In this document: positions 11,845 through 26,107 of the stretch, in pieces
Numbering within the stretch: the stretch's first letter is position 1
Layout of the letters: each line of letters begins with the position of its first letter
Assembly: GCA_900660155.1 (NCBI GenBank)
Contig: CABFPE010000311.1
Coordinates: 703,940-767,939, forward strand
DNA: 64,000 bases
DNA from: Hofstenia miamia
Lineage: Eukaryota > Xenacoelomorpha > Acoela > Hofsteniidae
Direction: 5' to 3'
The notes under the pieces: model-generated
Told to the model about the DNA's origin: nothing
The model's database searches: none
Seen by the model: the letters and a program-made list of their open reading frames with translations, nothing else
Made by a program: the position numbers and the translations under genes

Positions 11845-14800
11845 TCACTATTTGGGCATTTGTAATGATCTAGTAGGACATACTGTAGTTTTCCGTTATC
11901 TCTACTTTATTATTATACATCATAATCTTCAGAAATTCATCTTAACCGGATTTCGGGCGTAAAGGAAAATCTTTACAGCAATCGGCCGTTGGCCGTAGCT
12001 CTTTCGCAATAGCCGGCCGTTTGCCGCGACTACGGCCTGTTAGCGGCTAAGTCGTAGATGCAGCCTTGGCCGCAGAACACTAATATATATATGTTTGTTT
12101 ATTTATATATATTATATATGTATATGTTTATTTAAATATATATATTATATATATATATATAGACTTAAAAATTAGCATATACACATACGCATTCAAGACC
12201 TTATTCTAACAAACCTAAACAATTGAAATATATAGCAATAACACAAGTCCAAGCATTTAATTCTATTTCAAAAGCGGATTTACTTTAGAGGCATTTTGAA
12301 TGATTTTAGAAGTTTCCAGTTGCATATACTTATTGGAAGCATATTCCACAATTTGCAAGTAGTGATAAGGGTTTATTCTGCTTAATAAAGCCATGCAAAA
12401 GTTATCTGCTGTCTTCAAATTATTTATATATTTAAAAATGTTCATAACACTAAGACATTTTTCTAATTTTTGTAACTTAGCATCCATACATTGTACAGAT
12501 AAACCAGTTAAGTGCTCTATTTATTCTGGCTTTAATACAGCAATTTAATGCAAGGAGCAACCAAAGTGAAGCCAATTAGAGAAAATGTAAGGATTTGTTG
12601 TGTTTCCCCAAAAGAGACTCCTATTGGAAAGATTAATTAAGTTATTGGCATTGAATTGCCTTAATGATTGTTCAGGAATAATTTAATATTTTGAAATTAG
12701 ATTCCAGTAATAACATATTTTTTATAAGGATAGATTTACTTCTAGATGACAATCTAAAACTTAGAAACTGTCTACTTGGGTTTTTCAATGATAATAAACT
12801 TTAGTCTTCAAAAGCATGTATTAATTTGATAAACTCTTCATAGTTGAAGTATGATTGTAATCAATATTTAGGACAGTAAATCTTACTCTTATTGTGGTTG
12901 CATTCATTTCACGCTCACATATGACTTCACCAAGCAGACACTTTACATCCATATGCAGCAGGCCAAAGACCTTCTTGCCAAGGATCGCGGGTATGTCTTT
13001 GTAAATTAAGACCGAATTCAAATATTTCTCCATGAATTCCGAAGAACGCAATCGAGGCTATATCAATTACTAATATCTCCAACCATTGTTCGTTTTAATC
13101 AAAAACACATTTCTATTAGAGGCTGAGAATATAAGGTAAATATGGACCCGGACTCGACTCGATCGGTACATTTACTACCCGAACCCGAAATCTTGGGCTT
13201 TGATTTGAGGCTATGAATCGCTGTTTAATAAAATGATCAGCGACATTAATCATTTCCTGATATGGGAAACACCAATTCATTGGTATTACTTATTGTCTTG
13301 GATCTTTCTCAAATCAAGCGGTGATTTAGAAAAAATTTTTTTATAATAATCAATCTAGTCTTTGTACCCGAACCCGACCCAACCCGACCCGACTCAAAAC
13401 ACGAAGTCGAATCGGGTCTTGTTGGGTCTTCAGAATTCAAAATATCTCTAAGCACAATCGCATCTTAATTTATGCGTAAGTTTCAATATTTTTGACATTT
13501 CGTAAGGAATTAGAAAGAAGGGTTACCATATGCTATGTAAATTTATTAAGTACTTCTTCAAAATATATTTAGATTGTTTAATTAGATCTGTAATGCTTGA
13601 AATAATGAATAAGCACTGAACAAAGCTTTGTCTAACTTCTAAAAAATGGTTAATTAGTTTTTAAATTGATATAATGCTTCATAAAGTCAATTTTCATTTA
13701 AAATGCTAAATGTTTTTGTAAATGTTTATTAGAATTCTAAACTTAGAGTAAATTTGATTAAATTTTTTATTTATGCATCCAAGCTACGTTTTGTAGTATT
13801 ATAGTAATATATTATGGTAATATTTATAGTAATATATTAGTATAAATTTACGTGAAAATTGAACAAATATATATATATATAAATATATTGGCGTTTTTTA
13901 AGTTTTTGTTATAGCATTATACAAAATCACTATTACAAAAAGTAATTCATTTTTGTTTTTCATAGTAATTTTAATACGAAAAAAATTGAGTTTTCATATA
14001 GGCCCTCTCAAATTTAAAATTATCAGTGTTTTGAGGCACTTGATTTTTGCTTGTCGTAAAAGGCAGTTGCTAAAACAATGCATAGATACGATTTAGTTAT
14101 AAAGCCACGCAGGTTTTAAATAGTCTCGCATTTTTAAATTTCTTCTATTTTTGACTATGAAATACCCCAAAAATGCAGAGTATCACGGAGCTTTGTAATG
14201 TGTATCGTATACTGATTGCTTTTTACGAATAAATTTTTTGTTCAATTCAAAGACTTAAGCCCTTGCGATTACTTCTCTTGGGATATTGTCAAATCCGTAT
14301 TTATTGATGTAATCCATCGACTATCCAGCAATAGAAGCAAATCATTAGTAATGAAGTCAATGATTTATCTGAAAAATTGTCACGGAAATCTTTTGATACC
14401 ATTCTGGAACATTGCGTGTCAGTTTTGAGGTCAACGGTGATCAAAATGAGAAATGATTTAACTAATCACATGTGCATTCTTTTTAGGTTAGAGTTTTTTT
14501 AATTAATAAAGTATTTTTCTTTTGAGTTGTCAAAAAAACCAAAAGGTGATTGTTTATGAATTGTTTATTAAATGGTAAATACATTAGTGGAAAATTAAAT
14601 ATAAGTAAAACGCAAATTTAACGCAGTAAAACGCGACTGCAATGAAATAATTATTCGGCAAATCTATCAATATGCGATACAATTTCCAAGACATATTGTA
14701 TTCTGCATTTCTTTTTGTATTGCTTAGTTGAAAATAGTCGAAAATTAAAAAATGTGAGATAATTTTAAACTTGCGGGATTTCATAACCAACTTGCAAAAA

Positions 14801-17800
14801 CCTGAATTATAGTGTCATTTTCTTTGAAATTTGTTCAAATACAAATTTCTGGTACCGTAAACTGGGGTAATTCGGAACATTGGGGTAATTCGGAACGCCT
14901 CAATTTTTTGCAAAAAATATTCACATAAGCATGTGGTTACGAAAGTGCTTTATATAAAAAGACTGAGGCGTTCCGAATTACCCCAATGTTCCGAATTACC
15001 CCAGTTTACGGTACATGCATAGGTTATATTCCACCACGCTCTCTTTTTTGAAACCGTTGTTAATAATTTAACCCTAAACATCCTGGAGGTTTCCGAAAAA
15101 ATTTCGTGATGCTGTAAATTTTTTTGAATGCTTATAGCTCAAAAACCACCAAATATTTGCTTAAAAGGAAAGCACCCTGACTTTGCACATGGCACGTCTC
15201 AATGGGTATTGGATATATTTGCACATATCAAGAGGCAATCAAGGTTCATTTTTGCTTCCATGTGCTCAAAATCTTATAAATGCACGAAAATTAGGCATGA
15301 AGAGAGGCTTTAAATCTTTCTCAAAAATTCTAAATTTTCAAAGAAAAATTGCTCAACTTTCCAACAGCTTCAGCCGTAAGCAATATCTTTAAGAGTTAAA
15401 GCAAATTTATTGCCAAAGTGTATAAAAAGTCTACAAACTAACACATGACAAATATACTTACAAAACTATTTACATATGCATTGTTAATTAAAGTGTAGTT
15501 TTGAAAATAATTCGACCATGCCCTGAGTTTATTATCTATGTCCAATAATTTTTGTGTATTTAAAAAAAAAGTTTGGTTTTTAAAATTTTTTATGATTTTA
15601 TCACATTTTATATCGATACTTAATTCATTCCATGAGATTGAACATCTGAAAGGAAATACTCTTGATGAAAACTAAAAAGTGTTTTTTTAAATTTTATTGA
15701 CTTTGATATCAATATTAAGAAAACTAATTGAACATAATTCAGGAGTAAATCTATGAATCATACATAGAGATTGATAGTGAATAAAGTAACTCGGGGCCAA
15801 GATATTATATGATCATCTTATTTGCGTTATGGACTCCTACTTTTCAATATAATGTAGTGTTCTAAATGTGCAGTTAAAAATTTTTGATTAATGTTTTTTG
15901 CGATGTTATATTTTGAAAAAGACATGCAAAATAACTGTATCAACTCAGCACAAATGAATTAACTAATTTTACATGAAACGTGTTTTCTTCATTACGTAAA
16001 TAGTACAAATATTTGACTCCAGATTAAAGGATGTTCTCAAATCTTCAAATTTGATAATAGCTTGGAGAAAATTCATTTTTAAATGTGGAATAACGCTTTG
16101 TCCACTAAAACGGACTCCCGGTTATTAAATGCTTATGCATGCTTGTAATAATGTCCAAAATATATAAACATTTTATATATTTAATGAATAAAAGTTACAA
16201 AGAATATAACAGTTCCATTTTATGTTTTCGTCTGCATTTTTTGCACTGCAATATCAATAAAAGTAAAATGAATTTGATAATAGTTTTCTACAATGTTTGC
16301 TTAGTGAAAAACAAAAAATTATTTCTGCAAATAAAATTTTATTTAAGGGATAAATAATTTAATACTTGCGTCTTTGTAATTTGCTAAATGAAATTAATTG
16401 ACAACATGGAACGGAGTTATTGGAATTTTATTAATTTTCTCTGCTGAAAGCTATTTTTAGTTCGACATCACAACGTTATCTTATTGAAGCAATTTGAATT
16501 AAATTGCGCGAATACGGCTTTAGTATTTAGTTTCATAAATTTGACAAGTACGAAAACTTCCTATAATAATATTAACAAGTTTGTTCATTTGCTAAACAAC
16601 ATTAAATGCATTAATAAACAAAGAAATTATTAGGGGTTAGTTGCAATTGTGTCGATGTGATTCCTCACAAAGTTTTGGTACTGATCATATTCAATATACA
16701 ATTCAAATGTGTATAACACATCTCCTCCTAGAATATGATATTTATGATGTTATTCTAAATAAAATTCCTATAATAATATCAACAAGTTTGTTCATTTGTT
16801 AAACAACATTAAATGCATTAATAAACAAAGAAATTATTAGGGGTTAGTTGCAATTGTGTCGATGTGATTCCTCACAAAGTTTTGGTACTGATCATATTCA
16901 GTATACAATTCAAATTTGTATAGTCATCTCATCCTAGTATATGATATTAATGATGTTAGTCTAAATAAAATTTAATTTAAGAAATAAAACTAACTATAGT
17001 CAATTTTGATTTTCAAGATTAAATCTGATTCTATGCAGTTTCAGGTGTAATAATTGAAATGGCCAAGCAATTTTAGAAGGCACACATTTAAACTACTACA
17101 AAAATTGAAGTTGGCGAAAACCCACCAAGAACTTTACTAACATCCCAAATTTTTGGGTCGACTTCTTTCTCCAAAAAAAATTTTATAGGCAATTTGTTGG
17201 ATGGAGGCTGATGATTTTGAATCTAACTTTATCCTTTCAATTGTCCTTTATTTTTATTGTCATGACTTATCAGTGAATCTGTATATGTTTATAGGGGATA
17301 TTTCTTTTATGATGATGACAAAGAATCATTTCTGGCCATTATTCTGCTGTTGACAAGAGTGTGCCTAAAATTCAAAAAAATCAATATCTACCACATGCAC
17401 AATTATAGACTGATTGGTCACTAGAAACGAAAACAAATAAAAGTGGTAATTTTACTCCACCTCAAGCCCTTCGGGATGTCAAAGTTCTATTGACCCTATC
17501 CAATCTGTGTCAAAGTAAGCATCGCCACTAATTGCCATCTTTGTGCATTCACATTCTACCGATTGCTTTATTAAAAAATTTGACAAAACATTGTTTTTAA
17601 TATTTGGAAATTGCAATGGGGACTGAAATTTAATGCTATATTTTTAACAAATTTGGATTTCTTTACAAATAAAATCCAGCACCTAAGCAGTAATATCATT
17701 TTAACTAAGGGGTCAGGGTTACCTTTCAGATTTAGCAAGAATTGTTGAGCACCTTGAGTACCACTCGAGTACACCCCTGCTCTACGGTACAACGAAATTT

Positions 17801-20800
17801 TCTCTTATTACATTTGAACGTGTTTTAATTTTGGCACATGAATAGAAGACTTTATCAGCTCTAAGTTTACTGGTTAGAATAACTAACTAGCTAATGCTAA
17901 TTAAATCTAGAAGGTACTTAAGTTTTTAAGCGGTGCCCGTTACACATTTTTGCAAGCAGCATGATGTCATCTCATATCAATTTATTAAAAAATATTAATA
18001 AAACAGCATGCAATTCATCAAGTTGAAAACCTGGCATTATTTACTATCTGTGAGGTTATAAATAATATTATCAACCGCTCATAACACATTATCAAAGTTT
18101 CTACCACTTAGTTTCTTGCATGAATTCTCTAGTTCGTCTCCTTCATTGCTGCGAATGCTCAAAGTGGCTCAGCGAGGAAAATCTTTTGTGGTTACTTTTA
18201 TATCTAATTATTTCAATATTAGGTAATGTTAAATTTTGAAGTTTTTTAAAAAATTTTATGTTTCGTTGAACTAGAATTAAAACTTTCAAACAATGTATAG
18301 CCAAAGATTTCAAAATTTCTTTCAAGACCTGGAGAAAATCGTTGAAAATGTGAACAAAAATGATTTTATCCTTTTGGTAGTTTAGAGCTAGAGGCATGCT
18401 TCAAATCAGACTTGTCAACGAGCCGACATTTCCAAGCTCGGCTCGTTTAAATTTTTTGTAAGTTCGGCTCGGCTCGCCACATAAAATCTATGAATAAAAT
18501 TCGTTTTAGCGGTATTTTCTAAAAACATAACACTACATTCTACATAACACTTCCTATTATTTAATAAACATTTCTTAAATAAGATTATAGGAAAGGCATA
18601 CTGACTGCAAAAAATAAGAAAAATTTCCATAATCAAATTAACAAGCAAAACTATAAACTTACTTTGCCTAAAATAGGCTCGTTTTGGGCTCGTTGTATGT
18701 CAAATACTGTGCTCAAGCTCGGCTCGGCTCGGCTCGTTAGAAGCTCGGCTCGTTGACAAGTCTGCTTCAGATCCGTGTTAAGCGAAGCAAAATTCCGCTA
18801 AAAATGAAATATTCTTATTTTACAAAAATACAGTTTCTTACATCATTTCATGGTTGGCAACAATATACTTTTTCTTTTATACGTAATATTATCTCCGTAA
18901 TTCCTTGCAGCTATAGTAGATTTCTTTTATCATAATTCCTTCTAACTTTGGAATATTAGTAATTTACTTTCCATTAATAATAAATTCAATCAAAATTAGA
19001 ATTTATCTCGAAGCTGAAATAATGTAAGACGAGTTGTTTAGCGATTCGTTGACAATTTGTTCCTTTGTATATTTTGTCACTATTTTTGAATTTACCATGT
19101 GCGAAATATCATTAAACATTTCAACAAATGAAATATTTAGATTATTCAAATGTTTTTTTTACATTATTGATATTATGTAACAATACTTAAAATGTCGCAA
19201 GTTTGTAAACAGTTTTGCTACAAAAAGCAGAACAATTTTCTGAGTGAGATTAAATTTTTTACAATATTTTTAGACAATTTCTAATAAATAGACATGGTAA
19301 TTTTTGCAGCATAACAAACAGCTAAAATATGAAACTATTATGAAAAATTTTAGCAACACCATGATGGTTGTAAAATTTAAAGGTTCTGATTGGTTGCTGC
19401 TTTTTTGATGGTATTTTTAAGAATCATATCGTTATATAGGCCTCGAATAGAACTTGCTTACTGCGTGTTGAACTAGATATAATACCATATCCATATAATC
19501 TATTCAAAATTTACTTAAACTTTTGGACAGTGCTTCTTGTCCACAGAAGCACTCATATGAAGACATAGTAAAAATTGAGGACCAAAGAAAAAATCTCACG
19601 AAGTAAACAATGATTTTATCATTTATATTTTCAGTCATCTTGAGATTTTGGTTAATTTATTCAGTTTTTACTTTAAGATATATTCGCATAGAGGTTCTTA
19701 TGGGTAATTTTATTACTTGGTGATTGCATGGAAATTTAATTATGGTAGGTTATATAATTTGGATTGGTTGCCCTTTCGCCCTAATTTATTCAGAAGCTGA
19801 ATCCAATAATATGATGGTCGAGATTTGGAGCAAAGTCGAAAACTTTTGAATAGTCGGTTCACGTGAGATTAACTTCTTTAGAAAATTAAATTTAAAATGC
19901 AAATTAGCACCATGGAAACTGATGACGAACTAACAAAAGAAGCTTAAATTGTCATCACCGCAAAATAAGTAGATTACATTTGCATTTACACCCAACCGCA
20001 TGACATATATTACCAGCATTTTCCAAAACACCTGACCATTTGTGACAGTATTATATATTTTGTAATCTGTTGAAATATTTATCTGTTATGCAACAATTTT
20101 TTCAAAATCTAATATTTCAATGGCTGTTTTTCTGTTTTGAAAAATTATGTAATACATTTTTTAATAATGAATTTTTCAGCTTATTTTTTGGATTATACAA
20201 TAATAGCTTTAAGTCCCTCTTGGCCTAGATTGGCAGACACTTCAATTTTGGTCAAAGTTAGCCTGAAACGGTGAGAATCTTGCAATAGCCCACATAACTT
20301 TCAAGTGTGTAAATTCAAACATTTTATGGGTACCATTTCGAGATGAAAAATTCAACATGCCAAGAACAGGCCCATAAATGTTGATAATCAAATATAGAAT
20401 TAGTCTAAAATTTTTCTCTTCATTAGTTAGATGTAACCCCCTCCCAAACCCTCCTCTCTCTTGTAAATAAAAATATACCTGAACTATAAACACTATATAC
20501 TCGATAAACTACACAATAAAAATAATAAACCAATTAAAAATATCTAAAAGTAGCTCAACATGTACCATTCAGTACATTTATCTGATCCAAGCAGTTTTTT
20601 TCGGCTGTGTTCATCTGCTGCAAATTTTAATCCTGAAAAGTTACTTTATTTTTATTCTTATATTTTGCACTTCAAATATTTATAAAAATGCTTAAACGTC
20701 ACTAAGGTTAAATCATTTCTAACACAAATAACAAACACTTTCCATGAGTGGATTTAAACATTTTGCTGAGCAAAATTACTTGACGTTGTTTACAAAAATA

Positions 20801-23800
20801 AATAGAGATTCTAGCTTTTACAATTGATGAAATAGTGGAAACGGTTAGAATGCATATTTTCGCACTGTACATTTTAATTGTTCGCTATTATTGGAGTATA
20901 AAACACCTGTTTAAATATAAATTGAAATTTACAGTAAAATTCATTAATTAATTTTTGAATTTTATTACAGAATTGGTTATATTTCTTTTTCAAAATAGTG
21001 CTTGGCAACTGTATTTATTATTAAAAGCTGTCTTTTGTGTCTGCAACGAAATACAAAGATCTTAACATTTTATGCTATATTTTAAATTTTAATATCATCT
21101 AGACGTGATATTTGTTAAATGAATTTACGATATTTTATACACGTATTGGGAATTATAAGCCACATAAAAATACAACTCATTTCAGTGTGTGGATTTGTCT
21201 TTTTCACAGACAACATTAGAACTCTTTCCTTGCCTCTAGCTAATTGAGAATATTTTGTTAATAAACTTACAGAATTTTGAAATTAAAATATTGTGACAAC
21301 TAAGACATTTAAAAAAATAACATTTCAATTATTTTTTGATATTTTCTTCATAATTTGTATAATTATGTTCTTATATGTAAAGTACTTTATGAAATTATTG
21401 CTAAATGAACGTTTTTAAAGACAGCAGAAATTGAATCTAAATTATATAAATTCTCAAATTCCAACATAAACGAAAATTGTTTGTCAATTTTTTACCATTC
21501 TCGTCATAGCATTTCTATTTTATTTATAATGTATTTTACTGTTTTCATTTCAATTTAAATATGACATACCCTCTGGAAAATAGTCTTACTGTATATGGAC
21601 TATTTCAGCGTGCAAGCCTGAGCAGGCACTTAAACCGGGCTTAACTTGTTTAAAGCTTGAAGTTTTATAGATGAATCTTCATTGAGACGAATACTTAAGG
21701 CAGCAAGTGTTATTGATTGTTTTCTAAAATGAATTGTCAGTTTAATAGAAATGAAAGTTTTATTAATTCATCTGTGCACCGCCAGTTTTATTTAAATGAG
21801 CAGAATTCTCTAGCAAAATTATCAGTTGATTTAGCTACACTCTGCCGCTTAAAAACATTAGCAATTCCAATATATTACTTAAAAATACATTATTCCGCTA
21901 TCAACGGTCACCGCATTTCCAATTCCATTTACAAAAAAATTGCTGATAAAACAGCTGGTTTGTTATTACCTCTTCACAAGGTCACATTTTTATTTTATTA
22001 ATTTTTCAATAATACAGAAATTTCATCACAGTGAACTGTTTGCGACAAAAAGTATACTCAGAATAAGGCTGATGAGATCATATTTGCTGGTGCTAATGTT
22101 AGTTCGTATTTATAGGTACTTGATGAACTAGTTCAATAATGAATTTAGGTTAATTATTGGAAAAAATTCCAGAAAACATGTATGCATTGAGTTGATTGTA
22201 AAATAGTATTTCTTAATAAAACAATATATACACCATGTTAAAATTATGGTCTACAGTCCGCATATCATAGCCGCTAAGTCTTTTATATAATGTTTTAGAA
22301 ACATCTTTTAGGTCAATATTTTTTATACAAATGGCTTTTTCTATATAGGATGTAGTTTAAATTTATACGAATTCGGTCTTGATTTCTGTCTTTTTGATAG
22401 CAATGTTCTAAAATAACATTCAATTCAAAAATATTTATTTTCTGGGAAAAATATAAAAGAGCACTATATTAAATATTAATATTAATAATATTTCAAAATT
22501 ATTAAAAAAAATATTGCTAAAATCAAACAAAAATTCATAACAAAATTGCTAGTTTCAAATATATATATAAATTCTTAGAAAATATATATAATTTTTTTAT
22601 TTTACTTTTTCTTACATCTCCATTATTTTATGAAATTCGAAGAAAAGTACCTGATCCGGATTTATTCTCTCTTAGATTTAATGCGAAACTGTGAGAGAGA
22701 AGAAAGCAACAAGGAATGAAAAGTAACCCTATACCAATAAACTGCAGCCCAAACTGTGTGCAAAAGCTTGTAGAAGGATGCGGATGTGTACAGAAGATCT
22801 AAAAAAAGTGCCAAGTGCAGGCATTATTAGGAATAATTAGGAACAGTAGATGCAAAAGTAGGCCTAGAAAAGTTGGCAAATAATGAAAACATTTTCAGAC
22901 GCAGTAAAGTGGGTTTCTGTACATTGAGGTCTTAGCAGGTCTCGGGGATTAGAAACATGCGATCAATAACATGAGAATGCGTCACAGTATGTCATAGGGA
23001 ATTGGAAAGAAAAAAATAAAAATAGAGAAGTTGGAAACATCGTAGTAGTACTGGCATTCTTTTGAACGCTTGTAGCAGTTGGCAATAAGAACAAGGGATA
23101 CTTGGAGAATCTAGCATTACCTAGCAAGAGTGGTATTGAAAAGGAAGCCCTGCCAGCAACTATTTCATGCAATATGTGTAATGAATTCTAAGATCCTATT
23201 CCTTTTAATATAAGATAGCTTTTCAATAAACTAAAGATCTTGAAATTTGAATGCCCCTTTCTTCTTTTTTGCCTGTATGCCATCATTTCTTACTCAATGA
23301 TTACAAAATGATTTATTCGAACTATCAATATTAATATAATTATTTTTAATTAGTAACATTGAAACAGATATAGGCACTGTTAGCAAAATTTTAAACAGGG
23401 CAAACATTTTCTTATTAAAGGTGGTGGAAATAGAATGTATGTATTTTTTATGCAAATATATGTTTCAAACTTGCATGGATATGAGGTAACAAAGAATTGA
23501 ACTTTCAGTGAATTAATTTAATACAATTTGAAATTCTTACACCATTTTATGTTCAGTGATTACCCATGTTTCCCTAAATCAAATCAGCTCCAAAATTGCA
23601 ATTTATTTTAACAAATAATTCAATAAATTTTATATGTTTTTCATCCAATTTATTTCTAAAAAAAGGAATTCATTTATCAGAAGTTTTTAAAATAAGATTT
23701 TATGGTGTTATTTGTGAAAAAATCAACGCCTAAGATTGCATGGAGATAAATAGTTTACTCATACGAATTATCTGGAACTGCAATTAAAGAATATTAAGAA

Positions 23801-26071
23801 GTTGAACACATTCTTGTTAAAAATTTTTTAAAAATGACAAATTGTATCAAGGAAACAGATTTTTAAGGACGTTTAGCATCATTCTAAGCATAATATTTTT
23901 TTGATTTGTGATACTTTTCTTCAAAACTTGACAGACTTTGAATGACATTTTGATAAAATATATTTAATGAATTGAAATTTTTTATCTCCTGCTTACAGAC
24001 AATAGCATTCATCACATGTTCAATTTATTAAATCAAAACAGAAATACTGGTTGTTATTTTTTCATTCAAATCAACAGCATGCACAGAAAAAAGTCAATCA
24101 GACAGAAAGACATCAGGCAATATTGAGATAACCACAAGTATATTTATGATACTTTTGATTTAATTAGCTATTAAGATAATATTAAATATTTTCCATTTTT
24201 TGGTTGCATATTGTCCGCAGTGTTATAGTTACATAAATCCCTCACAATTTGCAATTTCAAGGAAGTCTAATTATTTTATTTTGTATAAACAATGTTTTTA
24301 ATTAATTGAAAACGTGATGTGGTAAATCAAAATATTCAATTTATATAGTGCAATTCGATCTACTTAAAAATTTTATGATGAATTCCTTAGATTGGGAAAT
24401 TTAAATTTCGATAATTGCTCACTTCTGAAATTTTTTAAATATAAATAAACAAGAGTTAAGTAAATTTTATGTTTTTTTCATGTTATATCATTTACATTGC
24501 CTAAGAGCTGTTTTAGAGAAAATTTTCAATTTTGAATTTTCCTAAAATTTCGATTTATTATTTAAAAAAGTCAAGTTTATAATCAATAATAGAAGAAAAA
24601 TAAATTTATTGCTTATATACAAGGTATTATAAAATAACCATTACGAACTAATAATGCATAAACACTACAAATATGTGAAAACACATCTTACATAAAAAAC
24701 AAACATCTTATGTATGTGCATAACAAACCGCAGAATACCAATGAATGATTGTTTAAACATGTTAATAAACATCTAAATTGTAATTTCTTTATTGAGATGA
24801 TTTGAAATTTAGAGCTGTTAAAGATAAATTAATCTTCACCTATATTTGTTGCTCCAAAACCCTTTGTTTTTTGGCTGTATTTAAAAAAAATCATTTAGCA
24901 ATTTTCAGGAAATTGATTTCCTGACAAAATAACAGATTATGGAACGCGATTGATGCTGAATATATATGAATAAAAGCAAATTTATTGCTGAAATGTATAT
25001 AAAATGTATATAAAATCTATAAACTAACACATGACAAAAATATTTACAAAACTATTTAAATATGCAATATTAATTAATGGACAGTTTTAAAAGTAATTCG
25101 ACCACACATTGAGTTTATTATCTATGCCCAGTAATGTTTGCCTATTTAATAAAAAATTTTTTTATTTTTTTTTTGAAGTGTTCGTAGTTTTATCGCATTT
25201 TATATCAATACTTAAATCAGTCCATAAGATTGAACATTTAAAAGAAAATAAGTCTTGACTATTTTTGATACTAAAAAGTGTTTTAGTTCTTTTATTGATT
25301 TTGATGTAATTATTAAGAAAACTTAATGAACAAATTTGTAAATCATACATAAAAATTGATACTGAATAAAGTAACTCGAGGCCACGATATCATATGATGA
25401 TCTTAATTCCACTATGGATTAAAAATTATATTTGCTAAAATATTACAATTTTAGAACTATTCATTAAATATACATGCATAATATATAATAATAAAATTGA
25501 TGTACGCGTCTATGTATGTGGTGAGCTCAGTGTTTGTGTCAGATATAATATCAACAATAATTACTATAATGATGTAAATATGGAAGATCCCTGAAATAAA
25601 CCATCATAAATAAATTATTCATATATTTTGAAGTGAACTTCGTTGCTATCGAGTTAAATAAAGGAAGACTTCTTAAGAATAAAATTGCTCAATTATAGTG
25701 TAATTCTTCAATGGCATGAATATATTAAAAAATATCTTGCAAATAATCATTCTCATTTTTAACGTGGCTCTTGCATACTCAGTTGAATTTTACACGATAT
25801 TATCTTTGTTCAATATTATTATGAAAAAATTGTCCATTTTTACTGTATGTTTTGGCTTTGACAGGATGCCGTGTTTCTAAAACTTTATGGAATGTACGAG
25901 AAATATTGTATTTCTTGGACAATGGGACGCATTTGACATTAAAACGCGGAAAGACGGTGACTGTCATTCGTTAATGGCAAGAAATAGGGAAGCATTAGTT
26001 CTTAATATTAATGCTGAATTATTGACTTTATATACATGTATCTTGCAGTATTCTTGACTTGAATATTTGCC

Positions 26072-26107
<36 letters not shown>

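Larger units (their letters stand above)
4767..12871 (+). other. Intron 1 of the synaptotagmin-like gene
   Basis: About 8.1 kb of AT-rich DNA. Contents seen: a dispersed repeat copy (9485-9900), TA arrays, and a Penelope-like element (11080-11750). At 8216 there is a strong pyrimidine-rich acceptor followed by a short open frame and AATAAA, listed separately. Otherwise no exon was recognised. Confidence 0.7.
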
